From Desulforadius tongensis (lineage in GTDB: Bacteria; Bacillota; Desulfotomaculia; Desulfotomaculales; Desulfohalotomaculaceae): DNA of 64,000 bases. The stretch is taken from NCBI RefSeq assembly GCF_016907915.1, contig NZ_JAFBCW010000005.1, forward strand, positions 45,981 to 109,980. Reading direction: 5' to 3'. The translations under genes were made by a program, and so were the position numbers. Below, piece after piece: positions 31,021-40,066 of the stretch; position 1 is the stretch's first letter, and the number at the start of each line of letters is the position of its first letter. The notes under the pieces are model-generated. The model saw only the letters and a list, made by a program, of their open reading frames with translations. It was not told where the DNA came from and searched no databases.

Positions 31021-31365
31021 ATGAGTGCAAAGGTATCAATAATGGTATTTGGCGGGGAACTGCCGTTCTTTACCGGCGGCTGAGGCCCCAGTCCTGGAGC
31101 CGGCTGCGGTTCCGGTAAAAGCGCGCGGGAAGAATTTGAGGAATTTGCTGCAGAAATGAAAGCTAAATATGGTGACGCAGTATCAATAGGATTTGTGGAT
31201 TTGATGCAGGACGACCTCAGTCCTTACCCGGAAGTAAAAAAACTGGTAGGCAGATTTAATCCCCCGCTGGTGGTTATTAACGATGAACCACGCTTTCACG
31301 GCGGCCTGTCGGTGGAAATGATTTCAGAGGCGGTGGATGAAATAAGGAACCAAAAGGAACACTAG
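31021..31365 (+). CDS. Probable selenoprotein, small thioredoxin-like (YuzD-like) protein with in-frame UGA
   Basis: The ATG at 31021 follows GGGGAGG with 7 bases of spacing. The frame reads MSAKVSIMVFGGELPFFTGG, then TGA at 31081-31083, then GPSPGAGCGSGKSAREEFEE and on to a TAG at 31363-31365. With UGA read as selenocysteine the product has 114 residues, with U21 and C29 forming a U-x7-C redox pair in a Gly/Pro-rich loop. Directly after the UGA, GGAGCCG (31096-31102) pairs with CGGTTCC (31107-31113) around a GCTG loop; the loop starts 19 bases after UGA, within the bacterial SECIS range, and its first base is G as required. The remainder (KAKYGDAVSIGFVDL, then FNPPLVVINDE) resembles YuzD-type thioredoxin-fold oxidoreductases. 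I do not recognise an exact described selenoprotein family. The selA/B/C/D genes are not in the window. Confidence 0.82.
31096..31113 (+). promoter_or_regulatory. Bacterial SECIS-like hairpin
   Basis: A 7-pair stem (one G-U) with a GCTG tetraloop, 12 bases past the in-frame TGA at 31081. Position and loop G fit SelB-dependent recoding elements. It is embedded in coding sequence, as is normal in bacteria. Confidence 0.7.
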
Positions 31366-31372
31366 CAAAATC

Positions 31373-31398
31373 CCCCCCGCTTTAGCCGGGGGGGTTGC
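31373..31398 (+). terminator. Terminator-like hairpin after the probable selenoprotein gene
   Basis: CCCCCCCG and a C-GGGGGGG arm around CTTTAGC; the stem is very stable but the T tract (TTGCCATTTCC) is weak. Confidence 0.6.
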
Positions 31399-31410
31399 CA
31401 TTTCCATAAC

Positions 31411-31439
31411 TTGCATAGACCTCAAAAAATTTGTATAAT
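31411..31439 (+). promoter_or_regulatory. Promoter of gatCAB
   Basis: TTGCAT (31411-31416), exactly 17 bases, then the consensus TATAAT (31434-31439), 36 bases before the gatC start. Confidence 0.75.
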
Positions 31440-31475
31440 GTTGACAGTTTTGATATAGAAGGAAGGTGCTCGGCA

Positions 31476-31757
31476 TTGATCAGCAAAAAGGACGTTGAAC
31501 ATGTGGCCCTGTTGGCCAGGTTGGAATTGAAGGAAGAAGAAAAAGAAATGTATACCCGGCAGTTGAACGATATTTTAAAATATGCCCATAAATTGCAGCA
31601 GTTGAATACTGAAGATGTCACTCCCACCGCTCACGTACTGCCCATTAAGAACGTATTCAGAGAAGACCAGGTGGGTGATCACCTGCCCAACGAAAAGGCC
31701 TTAGCCAATGCTCCCGATAAGGAAGGAAACTACATAAAAGTACCTAAAATTATGTAA
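31476..31757 (+). CDS. gatC: Aspartyl/glutamyl-tRNA(Asn/Gln) amidotransferase subunit C
   Basis: Small stabilising subunit of GatCAB. I choose the TTG at 31476, with GGAAGGTG 9 to 10 bases upstream; earlier in-frame codons would overlap the promoter. The 93-residue product reads ISKKDVEHVALLARLELKEE and ends with the usual LPNEKALANAPDKEGNYIKVPKI. It is followed by gatA and gatB in the classical order. Confidence 0.95.
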   Translation: MISKKDVEHVALLARLELKEEEKEMYTRQLNDILKYAHKLQQLNTEDVTPTAHVLPIKNVFREDQVGDHLPNEKALANAPDKEGNYIKVPKIM

Positions 31758-31828
31758 CGCAGCCGGAAATGACACTGGGGAGTGGTACACCCGGTCAAAC
31801 CGGCGTTTTTTAGGAGGGAATACTTAAA

Positions 31829-33286
31829 ATGTCTCTGAACCGGATGACAGCCCATGAACTGCATGAACTGATGCTGAAAAAAGAAGTCAGTGCAGTGGAA
31901 ATCACCAATGCGGTGTACAGCCGTATTGATGAGGTAGAAGAAAAGGTTAAAGCTTATATTACAATAACCAAGGAACAGGCTTTGGAAACCGCGCGCAGGG
32001 TTGACGAAAAAATTGCTGCCGGTGAGCAGGTATCTCCGCTGGCCGGTATTCCAATAGCCATTAAAGATAATATTTGTACAAACGGTGTTAAGACAACCTG
32101 TGCTTCAAAGATACTGTACAATTTTGTACCACCCTATGATGCCACTGTGATGAATAAACTAAATGCCCGGCATGCTGTTATGGTTGGTAAAACCAACATG
32201 GATGAATTTGCCATGGGGTCTTCCACCGAAAACTCCGCTTTTCATACCACCAGGAATCCCTGGGATACAGAAAGAGTGCCCGGCGGTTCCAGCGGCGGTT
32301 CGGCGGCGGCGGTGGCAGCGGGTGAGTGTATAGTGGCCCTGGGATCTGACACCGGTGGTTCCATCAGGCAGCCGGCGGCTTTTTGCGGAGTGGTGGGTAT
32401 GAAACCCACCTACGGTGCGGTATCCCGTTATGGTTTGGTGGCCTTTGCTTCATCACTGGATCAAATCGGTCCCTTTACCAAAGATGTTACCGACTGCGCC
32501 CTGGTGCTGGACGCCATCTGCGGCCATGACCCGCTGGATTCAACTTCGGTTAAATACCAGCATCCCGATTATACCCAATACCTGCAGAATGATGTTCGGG
32601 GTTTAAAAATAGGGGTGCCCAAGGAATATATGGCCGAAGGACTGGATCCCAAAATGCGCAGGGTAATTGAAGAGGCCATTGTTACCTTTTCCAATTTGGG
32701 TGCAGTGGTGGAAGAAACCAGCCTGCCCCACACGGAGTATGCATTAGCGGCCTATTACCTGATTGCACCGGCTGAAGCCAGCTCAAACCTGGCCCGTTAT
32801 GACGGCGTTCGCTACGGGTACCGCAATGTGGAAGCCGATAACGTATTAGAAATGTTCATGAAGAGCCGCAGTGAGGGCTTTGGGGACGAGGTGAAGCGCA
32901 GAATAATGCTCGGTACATACGCCCTGTCTGCGGGATATTACGATGCCTACTATAATAAAGCATTAAAGGTGCGTACATTGATTAAACAGGACTTTGATAA
33001 AGCCTTTGAGAAGTACGACCTGCTGCTGTCACCCACCACACCCGGTCCGGCCTTTAAGGTTGGTGAAAACACAGCTGACCCTGTACAGATGTACCTGCAG
33101 GACATCTTTACACTGTCAGTAAACCTGGCCGGCATTCCCGGTATCAGCATTCCCTGTGGTTTTGTTGACGGCCTGCCGGCAGGATTGCAGCTGATGGGTA
33201 AACCTTTCAGCGAAGGTACACTGCTGCGTGCAGCATATACCTTTGAGCAAAATACAGAATTTAACCGGCAGTGCCCGGCTTTTTAA
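31829..33286 (+). CDS. gatA: Aspartyl/glutamyl-tRNA(Asn/Gln) amidotransferase subunit A
   Basis: Amidase-signature subunit that releases ammonia from glutamine for transamidation of mischarged Glu-tRNA(Gln) or Asp-tRNA(Asn). The Ser-cisSer-Lys triad is visible: Lys79 in PIAIKDNI, Ser154 in [15 protein letters not shown] and Ser178 in [14 protein letters not shown]. Its 485 residues are the family norm. AGGAGGG lies upstream of the ATG. It ends 14 bases before gatB. Confidence 0.97.
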   Translation: MSLNRMTAHELHELMLKKEVSAVEITNAVYSRIDEVEEKVKAYITITKEQALETARRVDEKIAAGEQVSPLAGIPIAIKDNICTNGVKTTCASKILYNFVPPYDATVMNKLNARHAVMVGKTNMDEFAMGSSTENSAFHTTRNPWDTERVPGGSSGGSAAAVAAGECIVALGSDTGGSIRQPAAFCGVVGMKPTYGAVSRYGLVAFASSLDQIGPFTKDVTDCALVLDAICGHDPLDSTSVKYQHPDYTQYLQNDVRGLKIGVPKEYMAEGLDPKMRRVIEEAIVTFSNLGAVVEETSLPHTEYALAAYYLIAPAEASSNLARYDGVRYGYRNVEADNVLEMFMKSRSEGFGDEVKRRIMLGTYALSAGYYDAYYNKALKVRTLIKQDFDKAFEKYDLLLSPTTPGPAFKVGENTADPVQMYLQDIFTLSVNLAGIPGISIPCGFVDGLPAGLQLMGKPFSEGTLLRAAYTFEQNTEFNRQCPAF

Positions 33287-33300
33287 AGGAGGTTCTTAAC

Positions 33301-34740
33301 GTGGCCCAGTGGGAAGCGGTTATTGGTTTAGAAGTGCACGTGGAGCTGAAAACAAATACAAAAATCTTTTGCCATTCATCCACTGAATTCGGTGGTGACC
33401 CCAACACCCATGTCTGCCCGGTGTGTTTGGGATTACCCGGTGTACTGCCGGTATTAAATAAGAAAGTGCTGGAGTACGCGGTTAAAGCGGGGTTGGCGCT
33501 GAACTGCAAAATTGCTCCCTTCTCAAAATTTGACCGTAAAAATTATTATTACCCCGATCTGCCTAAAAACTACCAGATTTCTCAATACGACCTGCCCATT
33601 GCCGAGCATGGTTATTTAGATATTGAGGTAGATGGCAGAACTAAGCGTATTGGCATTACCCGCCTGCATATGGAAGAGGATGCCGGTAAACTGGTGCACC
33701 AGGGAACCATTATGACCACGCCGTACTCCCTGGTGGATTACAACCGTACCGGCGTGCCGCTGATTGAAATTGTATCGGAACCGGATATGCGTTCCCCGGA
33801 AGAGGCTAAGGCCTACCTGGAAAAGTTAAAAGCCATTATCCAGTACACCGGCGTATCTGACTGCAAAATGCAGGAGGGATCACTGCGCTGTGATGCCAAC
33901 ATTTCAGTGCGGCCGGTGGGCAGCACTGAATTTGGTACTAAAACAGAAATTAAAAATATGAATTCCTTCAAAGCACTGCAGAAGGCCCTGGAATACGAGA
34001 TGCAGCGTCAAATAGAGGTGCTGGAAGACGGCGGCAGGATTATCCAGGAAACCCGCACCTGGGATGAAGCCAAAGGAGTTACCGTTTCCATGCGCAGCAA
34101 GGAAGAGGCTCACGATTACCGCTACTTCCCGGATCCAGACCTGGTGCCGGTGGTAATGGACCCGGAATGGGTGGAAGAAATTAGAGAAAGCCTGCCGGAA
34201 CTGCCGGATGCCCGCAAGAGGCGCTATGTTGAGCAGTACGGCCTGCCGGAGTATGACGCCATGGTGCTCACACTGACCAAAGAAATGGCTGATTATTTCG
34301 AAGAAGTGCTGGAAGGATACCCCCAACCCAAAACAGTGAGCAACTGGATGATGGGGGATTTCTCCCGCCTGCTCAATGCCAACCAGGTGGAAATAACAAG
34401 CTGCAAAGTATCCCCTGCCCAGCTGGCGGAACTGTTAAAGCTGATAGATAAAGGTACCATTAGCGGTAAGATTGCCAAATCGGTACTGGAGGATATGGTG
34501 GAAACCGGTAAAGCCCCGGCGGAAATAGTGGAAGAAAAAGGGCTGGTACAAATATCCGATGAGGGCGAGCTTTCCCGCATTATCGATGAGGTTATTGCCA
34601 ACAACCCCAAATCAGTGGAAGATTACCGCAGCGGTAAGAAAAAGGCTATGGGCTTTTTAGTGGGACAAACAATGAAAGCCACCAAAGGGAAAGCGAACCC
34701 GGCCCTGGTAAATAAACTGCTCAGTGAGAAACTGCAGTAA
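33301..34740 (+). CDS. gatB: Aspartyl/glutamyl-tRNA(Asn/Gln) amidotransferase subunit B
   Basis: Kinase/transamidase subunit that activates the mischarged tRNA. The GTG at 33301 has AAAGGAGGTT 6 bases upstream, so the longer frame that reaches into gatA is not used. The 479 residues include [67 protein letters not shown] and a C-terminal YqeY-like tail ending [13 protein letters not shown]. Confidence 0.97.
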   Translation: MAQWEAVIGLEVHVELKTNTKIFCHSSTEFGGDPNTHVCPVCLGLPGVLPVLNKKVLEYAVKAGLALNCKIAPFSKFDRKNYYYPDLPKNYQISQYDLPIAEHGYLDIEVDGRTKRIGITRLHMEEDAGKLVHQGTIMTTPYSLVDYNRTGVPLIEIVSEPDMRSPEEAKAYLEKLKAIIQYTGVSDCKMQEGSLRCDANISVRPVGSTEFGTKTEIKNMNSFKALQKALEYEMQRQIEVLEDGGRIIQETRTWDEAKGVTVSMRSKEEAHDYRYFPDPDLVPVVMDPEWVEEIRESLPELPDARKRRYVEQYGLPEYDAMVLTLTKEMADYFEEVLEGYPQPKTVSNWMMGDFSRLLNANQVEITSCKVSPAQLAELLKLIDKGTISGKIAKSVLEDMVETGKAPAEIVEEKGLVQISDEGELSRIIDEVIANNPKSVEDYRSGKKKAMGFLVGQTMKATKGKANPALVNKLLSEKLQ

Positions 34741-34810
34741 TGGTGCCGGTTTTAAAAAAGCAGCATATCTTTGTCAACCGGTGGCAGGTTTTTAATTGCT
34801 GGAGGAAAGC

Positions 34811-35668
34811 ATGATTACAGCTTCTAGGGATATTTTGTTTAATGTTTTGGCGGGAGAATGGAGAGAACGCAATATCAGAGTAATTCAGGTATCCAGTGAC
34901 GGCGATGTTTATTCCAAGGTATTTAAACTGGAAGACTTTATATTTGATGAAATAGATGCCTGCGAAAACTGCCGGGCCCCGTCATCATACTGTGTTGATT
35001 GTGACGGGGTGGTGGAGATTTTGGCCCTGGTGGGCAGTACCCGGGTGAACAGGAGAAAGGTGGAAGATGGCCTGGTGGTGCCCCTTTTGGGGGATGTGCT
35101 GTTTGATCTGCGGGAAGGGCACGTGTCCATACTCACCGATACCGATGTAATTGTCATCAGCCGGGTGGGAAAAGAGCTGCTTCAAGGTGACAATGCCGGT
35201 ATCGGGGATCTGGTGCCCGGCAGTTTCACCGGCCGAGTCGGGGGTAAGGACGAAAAAGTTAACCTGCGTATGTACCTGGTTTCAGGGAATAAAATAAAAA
35301 GGTTGGCGGTTAATGCCCTGCAGGACGGGCGTTTATTTCATGAACTGGCGGGTAAAAAAGCGGTGGCGCTGGAGCTGACCTTTATACGGCAGGATAAAAC
35401 CCCGCTGTATATACGTTCTTTACGCCTGTTTTACGTTTACTTCGACCTGGACGGCCGGGTAAATGAAGAGCTGACCTTTCCCCGGCGGCGGCTGGGGGAT
35501 CAGCCCAAACACCACAGCGGGGAAAAAGTGGTGGAGATAGGCAGAAGGGATAAAGAACCGGAGCTAACGAGCACCCAAAAAGAAATAATTAAGCAGCGGT
35601 TGTTGAAGGATTTCGGCCCGGAAGTATGGAATAACACTCCCGTGGCGGTTAAGGCGATTTTAGAGTAA
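34811..35668 (+). CDS. Conserved hypothetical protein with N-terminal four-Cys motif
   Basis: Not recognised. From the ATG at 34811 (GGAGG 5 bases upstream) it has 285 residues. A CENC...CVDC pair at residues 51-64 looks like a zinc-binding knuckle. The middle part is rich in beta-type sequence (LVVPLLGDVLFDLREGHVS) and the last 50 residues are helical and charged (STQKEIIKQRLLKDFGPEVW). No signal peptide or membrane segment is seen. It follows gatB after 70 bases without a clear terminator and may be co-transcribed, but nothing links it functionally to tRNA amidation. Confidence 0.75.
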   Translation: MITASRDILFNVLAGEWRERNIRVIQVSSDGDVYSKVFKLEDFIFDEIDACENCRAPSSYCVDCDGVVEILALVGSTRVNRRKVEDGLVVPLLGDVLFDLREGHVSILTDTDVIVISRVGKELLQGDNAGIGDLVPGSFTGRVGGKDEKVNLRMYLVSGNKIKRLAVNALQDGRLFHELAGKKAVALELTFIRQDKTPLYIRSLRLFYVYFDLDGRVNEELTFPRRRLGDQPKHHSGEKVVEIGRRDKEPELTSTQKEIIKQRLLKDFGPEVWNNTPVAVKAILE

Positions 35669-35669
35669 A

Positions 35670-35710
35670 AATAGAGCAGCCTTTGTAAGGAAGGCTGCTC
35701 TATTTTTTTA
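35670..35710 (+). terminator. Rho-independent terminator
   Basis: AATAGAGCAGCCTT and AAGGCTGCTCTATT form a 14-pair stem around a 7-base loop, followed by seven Ts. It closes the gatCAB-34811 unit. Confidence 0.92.
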
Positions 35711-35738
35711 AGGTTTTTTAATCAATTATGCCCTTTTT

Positions 35739-35841
35739 ACCGTTTAAGCTTATTTTTCGACCGTTTAAGCGCGTTTTTTTATCAATTTCAGCAGTGGCTT
35801 ATGTACATAACTTTTTAAACATCATTTATAACCGTTAAGGC
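35739..35841 (+). promoter_or_regulatory. Direct repeats ACCGTTTAAGC upstream of the DUF485-actP operon
   Basis: ACCGTTTAAGC occurs at 35739-35749 and again at 35760-35770, exactly 21 bases (two helical turns) apart; a variant ACCGTTAAGGC is at 35831-35841 and an inverted partial copy (TAAACGGCG) near 35891. Such phased repeats are typical of activator binding sites. The regulator is unknown. The rest of the 35711-35986 gap is AT-rich with no ORF; a TATAAT at 35931-35936 could be the -10. Confidence 0.5.
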
Positions 35842-35986
35842 TGTTTATATATTACACATATAATACCATTTAATTTAAAAATTCAATGTATAAACGGCGT
35901 TTTTTTTCATTTCCCAGCAATTTTGCTGACTATAATCAGGCTAAACAATAAAATTAGATTACCAAAATAATAGGGGAGGGTTTATC

Positions 35987-36385
35987 GTGTCGTTGAGTGC
36001 AAGTACACCCAAAGAACAACTATTAAACAAATTGATGTCTGCACAATTAAGACTAAGTATTAAATTGTTTGCGGCCTTTGTGGTAATTTTGTTCGGTATA
36101 CCGCTGCTTTGTTACTTATACCCGCAAATTGTAAATGTACGGTTACTTGGTTTTCCTCTTCACTGGCTTTTCTTGGCAGTGTTGTTTTATCCCTTAACAT
36201 GGTTAATCGCCTGGATCTATGTTACAAAATCCATTGCTGTGGAAAAACGGTTAACTGAAGAATTTAAAAAGGGTGGTGTTAATATTGACTATTGCCTGGA
36301 TTCCGCTGTTATTTGTAACAGCTCTCACTGCGGTTACAGTTATACTGGGTGTTTACGTTCAGAAGAGCGTCAAAAGCGCGTCTGA
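35987..36385 (+). CDS. DUF485 membrane protein, companion of ActP-type symporter
   Basis: DUF485 proteins are small two-helix membrane proteins encoded just before ActP-type solute:sodium symporters. Residues 1-97 fit: a hydrophilic N-terminus, a first segment LFAAFVVILFGIPLLCYLYP and a second HWLFLAVLFYPLTWLIAWIYV, then a charged tail. The start at 35987 is a GTG preceded by GGGGAGGG. The frame then runs on for about 35 further residues overlapping actP by 113 bases, which is unusual; the tail (DYCLDSAVICNSSHCGYSYT) looks like an out-of-frame reading of the actP start. One added A in the AAAAA run at 36265-36269 would end the protein at about 98 residues, the normal size. Confidence 0.8.
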   Translation: MSLSASTPKEQLLNKLMSAQLRLSIKLFAAFVVILFGIPLLCYLYPQIVNVRLLGFPLHWLFLAVLFYPLTWLIAWIYVTKSIAVEKRLTEEFKKGGVNIDYCLDSAVICNSSHCGYSYTGCLRSEERQKRV

Positions 36386-38249
36386 TGTTTATGTGGCTTC
36401 CCGTTCTGTTAATGTTCCTTTAAATTCTGCAGCAATATCCGGCGAATATCTCAGTGCAGCTTCCTTTATGGGTATTGCCGGTATGGTAATGAAATATGGT
36501 TATGATGTGTTGTGGTATCCTGTACTGTACGCCACGGGCTACTTGTTCTTACTTTTCTTTATTGCCAGCCCTTTGAGGAGATTTGGTGCCTATACCATTC
36601 CTGATTTTGCTGAAGGGCGCTTTAACAGCCCGCTGTTTCGTAAAATAGCGGTACTATTTGTTCTGGCCATCGGTTTCTTTTACACCATGCCCCAGATGAA
36701 GGGGGCGGGTGTGGCGCTGGTGAACATTCTGCACACTCCATACTGGGTGGGGGTTGTACTGGTGGGAGCAGTGGTTACACTTAATGTGTTCATGGGTGGG
36801 ATGAAAGGTATTACCTTTGTGCAGGCCTTTCAGTATTGGGTTAAGCTTGTAGCCATATCTCTACCGGTAGTATTTTTGTTGTATTTTGTGGGTGGATACG
36901 GCAGCGCCATGTCCCAGTTCCATTCCGAAGGTGAGAACAGCCAGCAAAGGCCCAGATTTCAACAGGACCAAATGATAACTTATAACGGGGCCGGTGAAAT
37001 TAAATTTTTTCAGAAAACCACTGCAACCTTTACTAATGGAGCGGCTGTTATTGTTGAACATGCAGCAAAGAGTTTAAAAACGGATCGGCCCGGGAAAATG
37101 ATAATCCGGGAAGTGGCCGGTAAAGAGGTGCAAATGCTGCAGTTTCCGGCCGGGACAAAATTTACAGTTATGCCGGTACAAAAATTACCGGTAAAGTTAA
37201 CCGTTTATCCACTGCGTGGTTCTGAAAATGTGACGGTGTTATATTCCAAGGGCCAGGTGGTTCCCAATGCCCCGGCAGATGAAAGCTGGATTAAGCCCTT
37301 TGGCCCCTTTACAGCCAAGTATGGTTATCCATTGCTGTATACCTATTCTTTAATTATTGCCATTTTATGCGGAACAGCCGGTTTGCCCCATGTGCTGGTA
37401 AGGTTCTACACAAACCCTGATGGTAAGAGTGCTAAAAAGACTGCTTTTTGGGTGATAGTTTTGTTAGGTGCATTTTATTTCTTCCCGCCCATATTTGGGG
37501 CGTTGGGAAGGCTGCTTTCGCCACAGCTTTATGCAGTGGCAAATGGTTCTTATTCCACCGATTCAGTTGTGCTGGTGCTTCCCAATTTATTAAATGATAT
37601 GGTGCCTTACTTGGGTTCGGTGTTAGCTGGATTCACTGCTGCCGGAGCCTTCGCCGGTTTTATGACCACATTTTCAGGATTGCTGGTATCTTTAAGTGGT
37701 GCTTTAGCCCACGATGTCTACGGTAAAATGATTAACCCAAGGGCCAATTCAAGCCAGAAGGTAAAATCGTTTAGATATGCGGCAATCGGTGCCGGTGGTA
37801 CAGCGGTTCTGTTAGGAACAATGGTAGAGAGTTTTGACATCAATATGATGGTGGGCTGGGCCTTTGCCATAGCTGCTGCTTCTTATTTCCCGATGCTTAT
37901 TGTCAGTGTGTGGTGGCGGCGCACCACTGCCTTGGGGGCCGGTATGGGTATGTTTTTAGGCGGTTCGGTGGCTTTATTGGCAATAGTTTCTACCATGCTG
38001 GCCGACCGGAAGGTACTGCCTTTTTTAGCCGAATGGTATGCCCTGCACCCGGTTGCCCGTACATTGGCTGAACAGCCGGCAATATGGGCGGTTCCCTTTG
38101 CCTTGGCGGTAATAGTTGTGGTGTCTTTAATAGATAATAAAGTTCCGTTTAACATAAACGATAAAATGCTGGCGCTGCATGCTCCGGAAGAATTGGGATT
38201 CACTGATGATTATATTAAGGAAGATGTTCGTGCGGCCGGCGTGCATTAA
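36273..38249 (+). CDS. actP: Cation:acetate-type symporter, SSS family (ActP-like)
   Basis: A large sodium:solute symporter of the ActP group, which imports short carboxylates such as acetate. About 13 membrane segments are apparent. Family features include SASDVYVASRSVNVPLNSAAISGEYLSAASFMG in pieces, FFYTMPQMKGAG, and GLPHVLVRFYTNPDGKSAKKT. A hydrophilic insertion of about 140 residues (215-355) separates the early membrane segments from the rest, larger than in E. coli ActP and similar to the VC_2705-type subfamily. GTG at 36273, or the GTG/TTG just after, could be the start; all overlap the DUF485 gene. It gives 658 residues. The substrate is inferred from family only. Confidence 0.85.
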   Translation: MVLILTIAWIPLLFVTALTAVTVILGVYVQKSVKSASDVYVASRSVNVPLNSAAISGEYLSAASFMGIAGMVMKYGYDVLWYPVLYATGYLFLLFFIASPLRRFGAYTIPDFAEGRFNSPLFRKIAVLFVLAIGFFYTMPQMKGAGVALVNILHTPYWVGVVLVGAVVTLNVFMGGMKGITFVQAFQYWVKLVAISLPVVFLLYFVGGYGSAMSQFHSEGENSQQRPRFQQDQMITYNGAGEIKFFQKTTATFTNGAAVIVEHAAKSLKTDRPGKMIIREVAGKEVQMLQFPAGTKFTVMPVQKLPVKLTVYPLRGSENVTVLYSKGQVVPNAPADESWIKPFGPFTAKYGYPLLYTYSLIIAILCGTAGLPHVLVRFYTNPDGKSAKKTAFWVIVLLGAFYFFPPIFGALGRLLSPQLYAVANGSYSTDSVVLVLPNLLNDMVPYLGSVLAGFTAAGAFAGFMTTFSGLLVSLSGALAHDVYGKMINPRANSSQKVKSFRYAAIGAGGTAVLLGTMVESFDINMMVGWAFAIAAASYFPMLIVSVWWRRTTALGAGMGMFLGGSVALLAIVSTMLADRKVLPFLAEWYALHPVARTLAEQPAIWAVPFALAVIVVVSLIDNKVPFNINDKMLALHAPEELGFTDDYIKEDVRAAGVH

Positions 38250-38258
38250 ATTAGTTTA

Positions 38259-38281
38259 CAGGGGACAGATTGCTCTGTCCC
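38259..38281 (+). other. Hairpin between actP and the small membrane gene
   Basis: GGGGACAGA-TTGC-TCTGTCCC, a stable 8-pair stem followed by AATTTTGTTG. It could partially terminate or stabilise the actP message before 38307. Confidence 0.55.
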
Positions 38282-38306
38282 AATTTTGTTGTTGGGGGTA
38301 TTAATA

Positions 38307-38471
38307 ATGTTAAAAGGTTTCAAAAAACAATTATTTATTTATTTGGCGTATTTAAGTTTAATTGCAGTTGTGGCAGCGGGTGTTAAATGGATGGGGGTAA
38401 GTTCTCAAGCGGGTTTGTGGACCGCCCTGGGCATCGCTGCTTTATTTGCTGTTTTTTGGCCCCGCTGGTAA
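38307..38471 (+). CDS. Small hydrophobic membrane protein
   Basis: A 54-residue frame starting MLKGFKKQLFIYLAYLSLIA, with a basic N-terminus and two hydrophobic segments (IYLAYLSLIAVVAAGV and AGLWTALGIAALFAVFW). GGGGG lies about 8 bases before the ATG at 38307. It is the last short gene after actP and may be a membrane accessory peptide. I do not recognise a family. Confidence 0.55.
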   Translation: MLKGFKKQLFIYLAYLSLIAVVAAGVKWMGVSSQAGLWTALGIAALFAVFWPRW

Positions 38472-38898
38472 CCCTGCACAGGGCTGCATAACGCAGCCGA
38501 ACTTTGTTTTTGCAGCCAAAAGATTGTGTTAATTGGCAGAAGTTGCTGATTAAAACCCGAAATAGTATGCAAAATCTATTTTACAGATTGTGAACTGGTT
38601 TAATTTGCAGGTTAAACACTAGATTATTTTCACCGTATCAACGGAGAGATTAACCTAATGAATCAGTTTTTTGACATGTTTATGGTTAAACAATTGGACA
38701 GTTGTACACTTTTTTTACTACAAAAATTTGTACAGGTGTAATAAAGTAAAATAAAAAGACATGTCAAATAATTAACATTTAATTAATCAAAACAAGTGAA
38801 TATAATAAAATATCAATGTATACAGTATAAAAATGCTAGTTTACTTTTATTAATTAGCTGGTTGTGATAATATATTTTAAACTGGGAGGTGCTTTTTT
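38472..38898 (+). other. AT-rich intergenic region, 427 bases, no gene
   Basis: No ORF of substance was seen. It contains an inverted repeat TTGACATGT (38671-38679) / ACATGTCAA (38759-38767) and two TTGTACA motifs between them, suggesting regulatory function for the following operon. No T-box or known riboswitch core was recognised. Confidence 0.5.
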
Positions 38899-40065
38899 AT
38901 GGAAAAAAGGAAAATTTACATAGTGGATACTACCCTGCGGGATGGTGAGCAGACCGCCGGTGTTGTTTTTGCCAACCGGGAAAAGGTACGTATTGCTAAG
39001 CTGCTGGATGAGCTAGGGGTGGATCAAATTGAAGCGGGCATCCCGATAATGGAAGGAGACGAGCAGGATGCTATTAAAGCTATCTGTTCAGCGGGATTAA
39101 AGGCCAGTATTATGGGCTGGAATCGCCCGGTTATTAGGGATATTGAAGCTTCCCTGGAGTGCGGGGTGGATGCAGTGGCCATTTCCATATCCACCTCTGA
39201 CATACATATAAAATATAAACTGGGCAAATCCAGGGAATGGGTAATTGAGAATATGGTTCGGGCGGTGGAATTTGCTAAGAAGAACGGGCTTTACGTTTCC
39301 ACAAATGCTGAGGATGCCTCCCGCAGCGATATTAATTTTTTGATAGAGTATGCCAAGGCGGCCAAGGAAGCCGGGGCGGACCGGCTGCGTTACTGCGATA
39401 CGGTGGGGGTACTGGATCCCTTTACCACTTATGAGTATATATCCAGGATCCGCGAGGCGGTGGATATTGAGATTGAAATGCACACCCACAATGATTTTGG
39501 TATGGCCACCGCCAACGCTTTGGCCGGGGTGAAGGCCGGCGCCAATTACGTGGGAGTTACCGTGCTGGGTTTGGGTGAGCGGGCCGGTAACGCTGCCCTG
39601 GAGGAAGTGGTAATGGCGTTAAAACACCTTTATAAAATTGATTTGGGCTTTAAGACCGACATGTTTGTGGAGGTGGCCGAATATGTTTCCCGGGCTTCAG
39701 GAAGAGAACTGCCGGCCTGGAAGGCTATTGTGGGCAGCAACATGTTTGCTCACGAATCGGGTATTCATGCCGACGGGGCACTGAAGAACCCCAAAACATA
39801 TGAGGCCTTCCAGCCGGAAGAAGTGGGCTTGGAACGGCAGATTGTGATCGGTAAGCATTCCGGTACGGCGGCACTGCGGGCCAAGTTTGCAGAATACGGA
39901 ATTACCCTCAGCCGGCACCAGGCAGAGGAGCTGCTGCCCAAGGTGCGGGCGGCGGCAGTGGCTTTAAAACGTGTGCTGTTCGATAAAGAATTAATGTATA
40001 TTTACGAAGATTACTACGGCTATCCTCACGGTCAGCATTACATTCATCACGGAAAGAGGGATTAA
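38899..40065 (+). CDS. NifV-like homocitrate synthase family enzyme (possibly Re-citrate synthase)
   Basis: A 388-residue HMGL-like (DRE-TIM) condensing enzyme using acetyl-CoA and a 2-oxo acid. It has the family signature VDTTLRDGEQTAGVVF at the N-terminus, the GIPIMEGDEQ segment typical of NifV, the HTHNDFGMATANALAG metal motif and GANYVGVTVLGLGERAGNAALEE. It lacks the C-terminal regulatory domain of LeuA. GGGAGGTG precedes the ATG. Homocitrate synthase (2-oxoglutarate substrate) is the family assignment. Since the operon also encodes a hydratase and a dehydrogenase with isocitrate-type residues, oxaloacetate as substrate (Re-citrate synthase, known to be related to NifV) is a serious alternative. 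No nif genes are present here. Confidence 0.82.
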   Translation: MEKRKIYIVDTTLRDGEQTAGVVFANREKVRIAKLLDELGVDQIEAGIPIMEGDEQDAIKAICSAGLKASIMGWNRPVIRDIEASLECGVDAVAISISTSDIHIKYKLGKSREWVIENMVRAVEFAKKNGLYVSTNAEDASRSDINFLIEYAKAAKEAGADRLRYCDTVGVLDPFTTYEYISRIREAVDIEIEMHTHNDFGMATANALAGVKAGANYVGVTVLGLGERAGNAALEEVVMALKHLYKIDLGFKTDMFVEVAEYVSRASGRELPAWKAIVGSNMFAHESGIHADGALKNPKTYEAFQPEEVGLERQIVIGKHSGTAALRAKFAEYGITLSRHQAEELLPKVRAAAVALKRVLFDKELMYIYEDYYGYPHGQHYIHHGKRD

Positions 40066-40066
40066 A

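Noticed and set aside
31156..31365. Independent small gene starting at the Met after the in-frame UGA
   Set aside because: It has no ribosome site at 31156 and would lose the redox loop; the ATG at 31021 has a strong ribosome site and the UGA is followed by a SECIS-like hairpin, so the longer frame is preferred.
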